A stretch of 64,000 nt of DNA from Bacillota bacterium (GTDB lineage: Bacteria > Bacillota > Clostridia > Lachnospirales > Lachnospiraceae). This document shows, in pieces, positions 51,313 through 58,658 of the stretch. Every line of letters starts with the position of its first letter. The stretch's first letter is position 1. The stretch covers positions 1 through 64,000 of the forward strand of contig JAEYOY010000038.1 in assembly GCA_023411215.1 (NCBI GenBank). Direction: 5' to 3'. Under the pieces are notes generated by a model that saw only the letters and a list, made by a program, of their open reading frames with translations, did not search any database and was not told where the DNA came from. Made by a program: the position numbers and the translations under genes.

Positions 51313-52155
51313 CTATAATACCTCTGCTTTCAGGAGATTACAGGTTGTCTCATGAATCTTACGTTCAAATTCCAGGTACATGGAAGATCTGGCGATCGCT
51401 TCATCAAAATCAATTTCATGCCCGTCAAATTCAGGTCCATCCACACAGGCGAATTTGGTTCTGCCACCAACGGTCAGACGACAACCGCCACACATTCCGG
51501 TTCCGTCAATCATAACCGGATTCATACTCGCAACCGTCTTAATGTTGTATTCCTTGGTCAGCCTACTGACGAACTTCATCATGACAAGCGGTCCTATGGT
51601 TACAACCTCATCGTATTGTTCACCATGATCAATCAGCTTCTTCAGAGCATCGGTTACAAGCCCCTGTTCTCCACAGCTACCATCATCGGTCATCACGATA
51701 AATCGACTGCTGTTCTTCCTGAATTCTTCCTCTAAAATCACTAGCTCCTTGGAACGAAAGCCTACGATTGCGTGAACTTCAGTTCCCTGCTCGTGGAACT
51801 TTTTCACCACCGGATAAGCGATCGCGCATCCGACACCACCACCGACAACCGCTACCTTCCGCTTCCCCTCTGTCTCTGTAGAGCGACCGAGAGGACCGAC
51901 AAAATCCTTAAGATAATCGCCTTCCTTCATATAATTAAGTTGCTCTGTCGTAGCACCGACAATCTGAAAAATAATTGTGACAGTTCCTCTATTCCGGTCA
52001 AAATCCGCAATTGTCAACGGCATTCTCTCCCCATTTTCATCGGTTCTCAGAATGATAAACTGTCCCGGCTCAGCCTTTCTTGCTACCATGGGCGCATCAA
52101 TTTCCATCAAGGTGACCGTGGGATTTAGTATTTGTTTTCTAACAATTTGGTACAT
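51313..52155 (-). CDS. nfnA: Ferredoxin:NADP oxidoreductase small subunit (NfnA)
   Basis: The 280-residue protein has an FAD-binding domain (about 20-100, PGQFIILRTDENGERMPLT), a NAD-binding domain (VAVVGGGVGCAIAYPV) and a C-terminal [2Fe-2S] site (CGGCRLTVGGRTKFAC). With NfnB it couples NADH and reduced ferredoxin oxidation to NADPH formation by flavin bifurcation. The ATG at 52155 has AGGAGG 6 bases upstream; a longer frame to 52248 lacks such a site. It is the first gene of the redox operon. Confidence 0.94.
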   Translation of the reverse strand: MYQIVRKQILNPTVTLMEIDAPMVARKAEPGQFIILRTDENGERMPLTIADFDRNRGTVTIIFQIVGATTEQLNYMKEGDYLKDFVGPLGRSTETEGKRKVAVVGGGVGCAIAYPVVKKFHEQGTEVHAIVGFRSKELVILEEEFRKNSSRFIVMTDDGSCGEQGLVTDALKKLIDHGEQYDEVVTIGPLVMMKFVSRLTKEYNIKTVASMNPVMIDGTGMCGGCRLTVGGRTKFACVDGPEFDGHEIDFDEAIARSSMYLEFERKIHETTCNLLKAEVL

Positions 52156-52245
52156 ATCAGCCTCCTGGTTCTTTACACTTTCTTTTTTATATAAATCATA
52201 ACCCCCTGTATCTAAGCAGCTACAGTGATCGATATCGGCTAATCT

Positions 52246-52283
52246 CAATACAAGATGAATTGATAAATCAATTCGCTTATATT
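52246..52283. repeat. AAGATGAATTGAT hairpin repeat, copy 2
   Basis: The core is the same as at 44709: GAATTGAT and ATCAATTC with a 2-base loop, extended by AAG/CTT and CAATA/TATTG. It lies in the leader of the nfn operon. Confidence 0.75.
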
Positions 52284-52287
52284 GAAT

Positions 52288-52319
52288 AAAAGGCTGCGGC
52301 CATTGACGACAGCAGCCTT
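52288..52319 (-). terminator. Terminator-like hairpin in the nfn leader
   Basis: A perfect AAGGCTGC/GCAGCCTT stem is followed by TTTTATT on the minus strand. It lies between the Rex-controlled promoter and nfnA, so it may attenuate the operon unless another promoter lies below it. Confidence 0.6.
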
Positions 52320-52325
52320 ATTCAT

Positions 52326-52361
52326 GACAATAGATCGTTCGCAAGGCGTGCTTTCTATTGT
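52326..52361. repeat. Dispersed palindromic repeat, copy at 52.3 kb
   Basis: GACAATAG pairs with CTATTGT around a GTTCGCAAGGCGTGC loop, the reverse orientation of the copies at 44.6 kb. TTCATGACAATAG here is the complement of CTATTGTCATGAA at 41901. Confidence 0.7.
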
Positions 52362-52623
52362 ATTGTGAATGAAAACCTGAGGCAAACAAGTCCTCATTCC
52401 TATATTCTAAATCGATAACTTAGCTTGCGTGGCGACACAATTTTCAGTTAAGGATTAGAAAGCAACTTCAGTATCGTAACAACAATACCGTAATTTTCTT
52501 TCCCTCAGGGGTAATAGATCCGGGATAGGATCCAGTACATGCATAGCCGACTGCAACTCAGAAACCTTCCACTGAGGACTCTATGATGTCTGTTGTTTCG
52601 TTGTCGTTCTGCGGTTTCATGAA

Positions 52624-52660
52624 TTGTCTATATTTTAACAATCTATATCGCTAATGTGAA
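52624..52660 (-). promoter_or_regulatory. Promoter with a Rex-like operator over the -10 box
   Basis: On the minus strand TTCACA and TAAAAT are separated by 17 bases. The 18-mer TTGTTAAAATATAGACAA covers the -10. It compares with the Rex consensus TTGTTAA-N4-TTAACAA: the first half is perfect and the second differs at two positions. The operon downstream encodes Rex, hydrogenase and Nfn, which are known Rex-type targets. The leader to nfnA would be about 460 bases. The rest of 52156-52939 holds repeats and palindromes but no gene I can support. Confidence 0.6.
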
Positions 52661-52664
52661 ATGC

Positions 52665-52706
52665 AAAATGCGTATATCGATATTCCATTATCGATATACG
52701 CATTTT
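52665..52706. terminator. Perfect palindrome A, probable terminator of the LysR gene
   Basis: An 18-base perfect stem (AAAATGCGTATATCGATA and its complement) has a 6-base loop. T residues flank both sides. The central 26 bases are identical to those of palindrome B at 52878-52911. Confidence 0.7.
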
Positions 52707-52877
52707 AATCTTGATTTCCAATTATAAGTAAAAGCTTTATTATGTAAATAAGAGGTTCAACCGTTTGTACCTCGGTCTTTGGCTAATTCCGTCTATGTTC
52801 GTCTCCTTGATACAAAAATAATCAGACAATCCAAAGCTCAAAGCAAAATTCCAAGTCTTGCCATGTTTTTATCCCTC

Positions 52878-52911
52878 CCGATATATCGATATTCCATTAT
52901 CGATATATCGG
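52878..52911. repeat. Perfect palindrome B after the LysR gene
   Basis: CCGATATATCGATA pairs with its complement around the same loop as palindrome A. It lies 29 bases after the LysR stop. The two palindromes bracket about 170 bases without a recognisable gene. Confidence 0.7.
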
Positions 52912-52939
52912 TATTCTTTCCTATCCATCTCATATCCTT

Positions 52940-53875
52940 CTATTGATATTCCCGAAAGGACACCTCATTCTTTGCTTCCGATAATCGGTCAATAAATTGC
53001 CTGTCCAATTCGGTTAGTTTATAATTCTTAGGATAGACTAATACATCTTTATATCTGTGCCCGTTCACTTTACATGTGCGCTGCACCAGATGATAACGCT
53101 GCAACCACTTCTCCGGAATTGGTGACACCCACATATACGTTGTTGGTATCTCAGACAGCAAATCATATTGGCTGCACCGGTCATATACATAGATGCGCTT
53201 GGAGGTAAGGGAAGAAACTTCTGCCTTCAGACTATTCTGAAGTATATAAGGAATTGAAGTATCACCGTGAGTAACCTGGGTATATTTACTTAGCTCCTGT
53301 TCATTCACATCTTCGCGAAAAGCCATTGGATGCTTCTCAGACATAAGTGCCAGATACTCGAATTCCCAGACTGTTTCATACCGAAGCTGCTTTTCATTCA
53401 GATAATCCACAAAATAATTCTCATAATCTGTCTGATACCTTATAATACCGAGATTAAAGGGTCCGTCAATAATATTATTTATTACCTGAATCGAGTTGGT
53501 CTCCTGTACATTTGCATGAATTCCTTTATTCGTATCTAGCTCTGACAGGAAATTGGTAATCGCATCTGCAATATAGCTCCCCCTTGGAATCGATATATTA
53601 AAGTTCTGAATATCCGCATCCGCTTTATCCGACAATGCTTCCATCTTATCAAGCTGACTCAGGACATTTCTGGCATAGGATAAGAACTTGATTCCCTTCT
53701 GCGTCGGTTTTACTCCCTTGGAGGTACGCTCAAAAATAGTAAATTCAAGAGAATCCTCCAATTCCTTAATGGCCTTACTTAGACTCGGCTGTCCCATATA
53801 TAGATTTTCCGCCGCTTGAGAGATAGAGCTTGTCCTCTCGACTTCAATTACATATTTCAAATGCTGTGTATTCAT
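52940..53875 (-). CDS. LysR-family transcriptional regulator
   Basis: The 311-residue protein has a standard N-terminal LysR winged helix (about 1-62, with SSISQAAENLYMGQPSLSKA) and a periplasmic-binding-like effector domain. The ATG at 53875 gives the usual LysR beginning MNTQHLKYVIEVE; the frame continues upstream to 53911 but without a ribosome site. An AGGTG site 6 bases ahead is weak. It lies between two Rex genes in the redox block. Its effector is unknown; a link to redox or sulfur metabolism is only suggested by position. Confidence 0.9.
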   Translation of the reverse strand: MNTQHLKYVIEVERTSSISQAAENLYMGQPSLSKAIKELEDSLEFTIFERTSKGVKPTQKGIKFLSYARNVLSQLDKMEALSDKADADIQNFNISIPRGSYIADAITNFLSELDTNKGIHANVQETNSIQVINNIIDGPFNLGIIRYQTDYENYFVDYLNEKQLRYETVWEFEYLALMSEKHPMAFREDVNEQELSKYTQVTHGDTSIPYILQNSLKAEVSSLTSKRIYVYDRCSQYDLLSEIPTTYMWVSPIPEKWLQRYHLVQRTCKVNGHRYKDVLVYPKNYKLTELDRQFIDRLSEAKNEVSFREYQ

Positions 53876-54008
53876 CCTGACACCTAACTTTCTATAATAT
53901 AACACGAACAATCATGATACCGTTTTATGTATCATCCATTCTGCCGCAAACCCGCGAATTTAGGCAGCAGCACAAATTTGCTGATTGAAAAATCTAAGAT
54001 TTTTCAAT

Positions 54009-54662
54009 CTAGTCTACCGATTTCAGGGCTCGCTTCAGATGATTGGATAAAACAGCAAGGGAAGCGGCCAGATTTTCATTTTGCACAAGAATGTGGTCAG
54101 GTACAGACAAATGAATCGGTGCGAAATTCCAGATTGCAAGCACCCCTCCGGCAACCAGCTGGTCGCATACGGTCTGTGCTTGGGATGCCGGCACGGTAAT
54201 AATTCCGATATGAATCTTCATACGCCGACATAGATTACTGATTTTATCAGTCGGTAATACTTTGATCCCGTTAATCTCTGTATTAATTAGCTCCGTCTTT
54301 ACATCAAAGGCTGCAATAATCTTCAGACCGTAATTCTGAAAATCAACATGAGCCATTATGGCACGTGCAAGTGAACCAGCGCCGACGATTACCGCATCTT
54401 CGGCATTGTTATAGCCTAGCAAATCTTCCATCGCAGCCAATAATTCCTCTACGATAAAGCCTGTCTTCGGTTTGCCTTTGGTTACATAAACAGATGCAAA
54501 ATCCTTTCGGACCTGTACTTCATTGAGCTTCAAGAATTCTGCAACCTTAGGAGCTGATATTGTCTCGACCCCTTGCTCCTTTAATATCCGAAGCTGCTGG
54601 ATATAATAGGGCATTCTGTATAACGCCTGTGTTGTTACCGCTCCCTTACCCTTTTCTGTCAT
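54009..54662 (-). CDS. Second Rex-family redox repressor
   Basis: The 217-residue Rex paralogue has the winged helix (NEVQVRKDFASVYVTKGKPKTGF) and a Rossmann domain (IVGAGSLARAIM) in which the canonical GxGxxG is altered to GAGSLA. It is related to but clearly different from the Rex at 49266, notably in the recognition region (VYVTKGKPK instead of QVSGGGRPK). This suggests different DNA or nucleotide preference. GGAGG lies 7 bases from the ATG. It is followed by LysR on the same strand and diverges from superoxide dismutase. Confidence 0.92.
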   Translation of the reverse strand: MTEKGKGAVTTQALYRMPYYIQQLRILKEQGVETISAPKVAEFLKLNEVQVRKDFASVYVTKGKPKTGFIVEELLAAMEDLLGYNNAEDAVIVGAGSLARAIMAHVDFQNYGLKIIAAFDVKTELINTEINGIKVLPTDKISNLCRRMKIHIGIITVPASQAQTVCDQLVAGGVLAIWNFAPIHLSVPDHILVQNENLAASLAVLSNHLKRALKSVD

Positions 54663-54678
54663 TTCCCTTCCTCCGCTA

Positions 54679-54714
54679 AATCAGTATTATATTATCGATA
54701 TTATAATGCTGATT
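54679..54714. promoter_or_regulatory. Palindrome directly upstream of the second Rex gene
   Basis: AATCAG and ATTATA pair with TATAAT and CTGATT (one mismatch between the blocks) around ATCGAT. It ends 17 bases before the start codon and could be an operator or a leader hairpin. Confidence 0.5.
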
Positions 54715-54949
54715 TATCAATACGTCAATCACGAAGAATTCGGGGGCAGTTACATAATGATCTGTACTTCGGAAGAAAGATGATTAAGCTCCCTTCCTAT
54801 AGTATAGGAATTTTACAACAGCTCCATCGTATATTTCGCGACGATATCACTTTATTGGTCATATTTGCAGACAAATTGTTCCTCCTATTCATCGTTTTAT
54901 TAATATTTATTGTTAATTTTTTATTAATAATATAATTGTCATTTTACTC

Positions 54950-55003
54950 TTGCATTTTTCTTTTTATTGTGTAATAATAAACCTATAATAAATTTTACAC
55001 AAT
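54950..55003 (+). promoter_or_regulatory. Promoter and palindromic operator candidate of the SOD gene
   Basis: TTGCAT and AATAAT are separated by 17 bases. The -10 overlaps the left arm of a perfect inverted repeat, ATTGTGTAA at 54966 and TTACACAAT at 54995, spaced by 20 bases. The arms resemble Rex or Fur-type half-sites only loosely. The rest of 54663-55055 is AT-rich and gene-free. Confidence 0.45.
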
Positions 55004-55055
55004 ATAATTGTTATAAACCTAATACAAATTAATATACGTAAAGGAGTGCATATAT

Positions 55056-55682
55056 ATGTTTAAACAGATCGAACTAAATTATAATTTCAACGCATTGGAG
55101 CCTTATATTGATGAACTTACCATGGTAACCCACTATACTAAGCACCATGCTGCTTATACCAGTAATCTGAATGCAGCGCTGGAAAAAGTAACTGAGCTAA
55201 CCTATTCTTCGATCGAAGACCTATTCAAAAACCTCGACCGCATATCCGACGAAGCATCGCGGGCAGCAATAAGAAATAACGGTGGTGGTTATTATAACCA
55301 TAACCTGTATTTTGCCACACTGCAGCCCGGCGGCAGTAAGGAACCTAAGGGTGAACTGGCAAATCAGATCTCGAAGGATTTTGGTGACTACAATAGCCTA
55401 AAGGATAAACTGGCAAGCGCCGGAGCAACCCGCTTCGGTTCCGGTTGGGCTTGGTTATCAGCAAATAAGAAGGGTGAGCTCAAGGTATCCTCAAGTCCAA
55501 ATCAGGATAATCCGTTAATGGATAGTCAGGAAGATTGGGTTCCCATCCTAGGTATCGACGTGTGGGAACATGCTTATTATCTGAAGTACAGGAACCTCCG
55601 CGCCGACTATATCAAAGCCTTCTTTGAATTAGTTAACTGGGATGTCGTTGCTGATCATTATGCCAAAGTAAAAGAGGCGTAG
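55056..55682 (+). CDS. Superoxide dismutase, Fe/Mn family
   Basis: The 208-residue enzyme removes superoxide, an oxygen-exposure defence in anaerobes. The four metal ligands are visible: His26 (MVTHYTKHH), His82 (YYNHNLYF), Asp168 and His172 (GIDVWEHAYY). The QDNPL and GSGWAWL segments lean toward a manganese or cambialistic enzyme, but the metal cannot be fixed from sequence. There is no signal peptide. AAAGGAG is 8-9 bases from the ATG. It is a single-gene unit divergent from the second Rex. Confidence 0.95.
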   Translation: MFKQIELNYNFNALEPYIDELTMVTHYTKHHAAYTSNLNAALEKVTELTYSSIEDLFKNLDRISDEASRAAIRNNGGGYYNHNLYFATLQPGGSKEPKGELANQISKDFGDYNSLKDKLASAGATRFGSGWAWLSANKKGELKVSSSPNQDNPLMDSQEDWVPILGIDVWEHAYYLKYRNLRADYIKAFFELVNWDVVADHYAKVKEA

Positions 55683-55742
55683 GTCGTTTCATTAATCAGA
55701 ACTGAAGCTAAAGGAGCTTTCCTCCGTATTCAGCATAGCAAA

Positions 55743-55783
55743 AGAGGCAATGTAAAACCGGTATCCGGCTTTGCATTGCCTCT
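55743..55783 (+). terminator. Terminator of the SOD gene
   Basis: AGAGGCAATG and CATTGCCTCT form a 10-base stem with an inner CCGG/CCGG stem, 60 bases after the stop. It lies between convergent genes and probably serves both. Confidence 0.75.
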
Positions 55784-55820
55784 GATTTCTTAAATAAATA
55801 GTAAGTCTCCTCTAGAGGAT

Positions 55821-55997
55821 TTATTGTTCTATTATACTGTACTCTAGATACTCATATCGCAGATGAGTACCTTCTATGATCTGCGGCGGCAGAATTGCCC
55901 TTGCCACCAGCTTAGGTTCATCATCCGGCTGGTCTACCCTAACAAGATGAGCATAATCCCCGTCAATCTTTCCTACTATATATTCAAATGCTTCCAT
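55821..55997 (-). CDS. Small DUF3006-like protein
   Basis: The 58-residue acidic protein begins MEAFEYIVGKIDGDYAHLV and contains ARAILPPQIIEGTHLRYEY. This resembles DUF3006 proteins (a short beta-rich fold with an IDGDYA-like start and an LP-x-x-x-x-EG turn). The ATG at 55997 has AGGGG 7 bases upstream. It starts 23 bases after the kinase stop and is probably co-transcribed with it. Function unknown. Confidence 0.7.
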   Translation of the reverse strand: MEAFEYIVGKIDGDYAHLVRVDQPDDEPKLVARAILPPQIIEGTHLRYEYLEYSIIEQ

Positions 55998-56020
55998 GCT
56001 ATCACCCCTTGTCTGTGATG

Positions 56021-58372
56021 TCATTCAATGAGCACTTCGAAGGGTACCTCACCCAGCTGCTCTTTGATTATTTTTTGTTGCTCCTGATTACAATATACTG
56101 TCTTCAAAGTCTTAACCCCAAGAAGCGGGGTATAATCGGAGCATTTAGAATCCCGCAGGTGAATCTGCTCTAAGCAGGTTAACTTCTCGATTCCGGTAAG
56201 GTCAAGTACTTGACAGTACACAAGATAAAGCTGGGTAAGCTTCGGATTCGACAGGTCTCCCAGATTGCTGTTATTCCACATACCGCATAAATCAAGTAAA
56301 TATAAGGATTTTAGCGTTGATAATTTCGATAGATCAATCCGATCGCTACCGAAAATCTTTAATATCTTAAGATTGGTCAACTTGCTCACTCGGTCAATCG
56401 CCCGATCGGTAATGGCATTATTGACTCCGGTCAGGATCAGATTATCTAAGGTAGCAATCTCGTCTAAACCGATGCAGTCACCCATCTTACACTCAAATAA
56501 GGATAAAAAGTATAGCTTCAGCTCTTTTATCTCATATAGGCTGGTGACCTTGGTAGCACCCAGATCAAGCCCCCACAGATACGGCAGCTCCCTCAGATGC
56601 TTAAGCTCGTCATTCATGATCGGATTACCTGACAGATCAATATAATTCAAGCTCTTAATAGAAGTAAGATGTGTCAGTTCACTGATATTGTTGCTTCCAA
56701 GTCCAAGATAAGATAAGTAATGCAAATCCTTCAACGGAGCAAGATCACTAATCTTTTGGTTATATAAAGCCAGCATCTCCAGATTCACCATATGGGAGAT
56801 GTCCTCAAGACTTGTAACCTCACCGTTAACGGTAAATAATTGAGTATCTGTATATTGTGAGCCAATCATATATTGATTGACACCATAGACAAAATGCTCC
56901 TCCCAACGGTTATAACGCTGTTTACCACAGATAAACAAGGAGGTAATCTGCTCCAAGTCACCATAGGTTACCTTATCCTTATCAGACTTGTCAAGTATCT
57001 CCCGTACTGCCGCTTCAATCAAGGGGGACTGAAAGTCATACTCTATCTCATTATTCTTGGCAAGTGCAGGAGTCACCGCTCGCTCCGTTATCTGATCGGA
57101 ATTCTCCTGTTCCATCGATATTTCCTGAACTTCCTCGCCTGCTTGTTGTGCGATTCTTTTATTCTTAGTCTGGGCATCCTTTTTTTCTTTTGCAGAGAGC
57201 TCTTCCTTGGAAGCCTCTTCTTCGAATGGTATCGACCTTTGCTTCTCGTCTACTTCAAAAGCCAGACCCGAAATATCTACTACTGTCGATTCCGTGGGAT
57301 TGACAGTAGCGTGTACCGTCATATCCTTCTCTTCTCCTCCGCCTGCAGCGGACTCTGCTGTTTCCGGCAAAGAGAGTTCTGGTGTAATATCTCTCGGCTT
57401 CTCTGTTAAAACCGTGCTGCTTAGGCTGGGATCAATACTTGATGTTATCACTGCCTTATCCTCATATGCAATGGACTGCTTCGAAGCGAGGTTGAATAAA
57501 CCAAGTGTCAGAACTAAGGAGGCAATTAAGATGATCCCTGCATAGAAAAATCTACGCTTTCTATATAGATATGGATAACTGTTCAATTTATTTTTTAAGA
57601 GCTTAACGGACGAATAGCGATCTTTCGGCGAAAATCCGGTACACTTAATAATAATTCTTCGTATATCTCCCGATATCGGATATTGCTTTAAATCACGGAT
57701 ATCCAGATTACCGGTCGCCATATAGAACATCAGAACACCAATGGAGTAGATATCACTTCGTTCATTCGTCTGAGCAAATCCATACTGTTCCGGCGGTGCC
57801 GAAAATTGTGTTCCCATTACAAAGGTATCCGAATCAAGCTTCCCCTGATATCTTCTTGAGATCCCAAAGTCAATGAGTTTGCATTCCTTTTGCTTTGTTA
57901 CAATAATATTATCCGGTTTGATATCCCGGTGAATAATGGGTGGTTTCTGCGAGTGAAGATATTCCAGAATATCACACAGCCGGAGTGTAATCAGCAGCAG
58001 CTCCTCGTGCTGAAGATGGCCTTCTTCTGTCATCTCAACCAACTCAGTGACAGTATAGCCCTCCACATACTCACGTATCAAATAATTGTATTCTCCTCCT
58101 TCAATATACTCGACTGCAGCAACAATACCGGGATGGGACAACTCCCTCGACAACCGGAATTCCTCCTTCAGACTCTCGTGGCAATGACTGGAGAGTGCTT
58201 TCAATATGTACTTCTTCCAATTTGTTTTTGAGGTCACTAAATAGACCTGTTTATCTTCGCTCATCTTTAAACAGGCTTTTATCTCATAGCGATTCGTAAT
58301 GTCTTCTAAAATGTCATGACCCATCCAGTCACTATTGTTGTATTCCATAAAGAAATCCAATACTTTGCCCAT
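56021..58372 (-). CDS. Transmembrane Ser/Thr protein kinase with leucine-rich repeats
   Basis: The 783-residue protein has a cytosolic Hanks-type kinase domain (about 28-270) with Lys58, HRDIKPDN (148-155) and DFG (168-170), all intact. A basic stretch and one membrane helix follow (about 274-296), then a low-complexity acidic linker (about 300-460). A C-terminal leucine-rich repeat domain of internalin type (about 500-775, units such as LHYLSYLGLGSNNISELTHL) should lie outside the cell. The usual PASTA repeats of PrkC are absent. It may sense a protein or wall ligand. The ATG at 58372 is chosen with AGAGG 9 bases upstream. Confidence 0.9.
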   Translation of the reverse strand: MGKVLDFFMEYNNSDWMGHDILEDITNRYEIKACLKMSEDKQVYLVTSKTNWKKYILKALSSHCHESLKEEFRLSRELSHPGIVAAVEYIEGGEYNYLIREYVEGYTVTELVEMTEEGHLQHEELLLITLRLCDILEYLHSQKPPIIHRDIKPDNIIVTKQKECKLIDFGISRRYQGKLDSDTFVMGTQFSAPPEQYGFAQTNERSDIYSIGVLMFYMATGNLDIRDLKQYPISGDIRRIIIKCTGFSPKDRYSSVKLLKNKLNSYPYLYRKRRFFYAGIILIASLVLTLGLFNLASKQSIAYEDKAVITSSIDPSLSSTVLTEKPRDITPELSLPETAESAAGGGEEKDMTVHATVNPTESTVVDISGLAFEVDEKQRSIPFEEEASKEELSAKEKKDAQTKNKRIAQQAGEEVQEISMEQENSDQITERAVTPALAKNNEIEYDFQSPLIEAAVREILDKSDKDKVTYGDLEQITSLFICGKQRYNRWEEHFVYGVNQYMIGSQYTDTQLFTVNGEVTSLEDISHMVNLEMLALYNQKISDLAPLKDLHYLSYLGLGSNNISELTHLTSIKSLNYIDLSGNPIMNDELKHLRELPYLWGLDLGATKVTSLYEIKELKLYFLSLFECKMGDCIGLDEIATLDNLILTGVNNAITDRAIDRVSKLTNLKILKIFGSDRIDLSKLSTLKSLYLLDLCGMWNNSNLGDLSNPKLTQLYLVYCQVLDLTGIEKLTCLEQIHLRDSKCSDYTPLLGVKTLKTVYCNQEQQKIIKEQLGEVPFEVLIE

Positions 58373-58458
58373 AGATCTCATCCTCTGTTCGGGTTAAGGT
58401 GTCAAAAGATAATTTTTACATTTTAATCCTTGTAAAATTAAGTTAATATCTTAACATT

Positions 58459-58487
58459 ATTATAAATTGACAAAAAAAGTATAGCAA
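58459..58487 (-). promoter_or_regulatory. Promoter of the kinase gene
   Basis: TTGCTA and TATAAT are separated by 17 bases on the minus strand. The -35 lies inside the stem of the upstream gene's terminator. Confidence 0.6.
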
Positions 58488-58519
58488 CAAAATACTTTAA
58501 GTAATTTGTGCTATACTTT
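58472..58519 (-). terminator. Terminator of the SLH surface-protein gene
   Basis: AAAGTATAGC pairs with GCTATACTTT, with AAATTACTT inner pairing, and is followed by seven T residues on the minus strand. It lies about 140 bases after the surface-protein stop. Confidence 0.85.
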
Positions 58520-58580
58520 ATTATTATCTTAATTTAGGTCTAATGCACTACCTGTTTGTAAGTATAATTACTAATCTATT

Positions 58581-58614
58581 CCAGAAGTTACTGCTACAGA
58601 GCAGTAACTCCTGG
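58581..58614. repeat. Hairpin after the surface-protein gene
   Basis: CCAG, AGTTACTGC and their complements form a stem of about 14 pairs with one mismatch. No T-tract follows, so it is more likely a 3' end stabiliser than a terminator. Confidence 0.5.
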
Positions 58615-58658
58615 CCCCCGAATAAGAAAGACTGCTAATTGTTGTTATTTCAAAATTA

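Noticed and set aside
52800..52870. Short frame on the minus strand after a GGGAGGG site, beginning MARLGILL
   Set aside because: It stops after eight codons. Readthrough would give only 23 residues, and nothing else supports a peptide gene.
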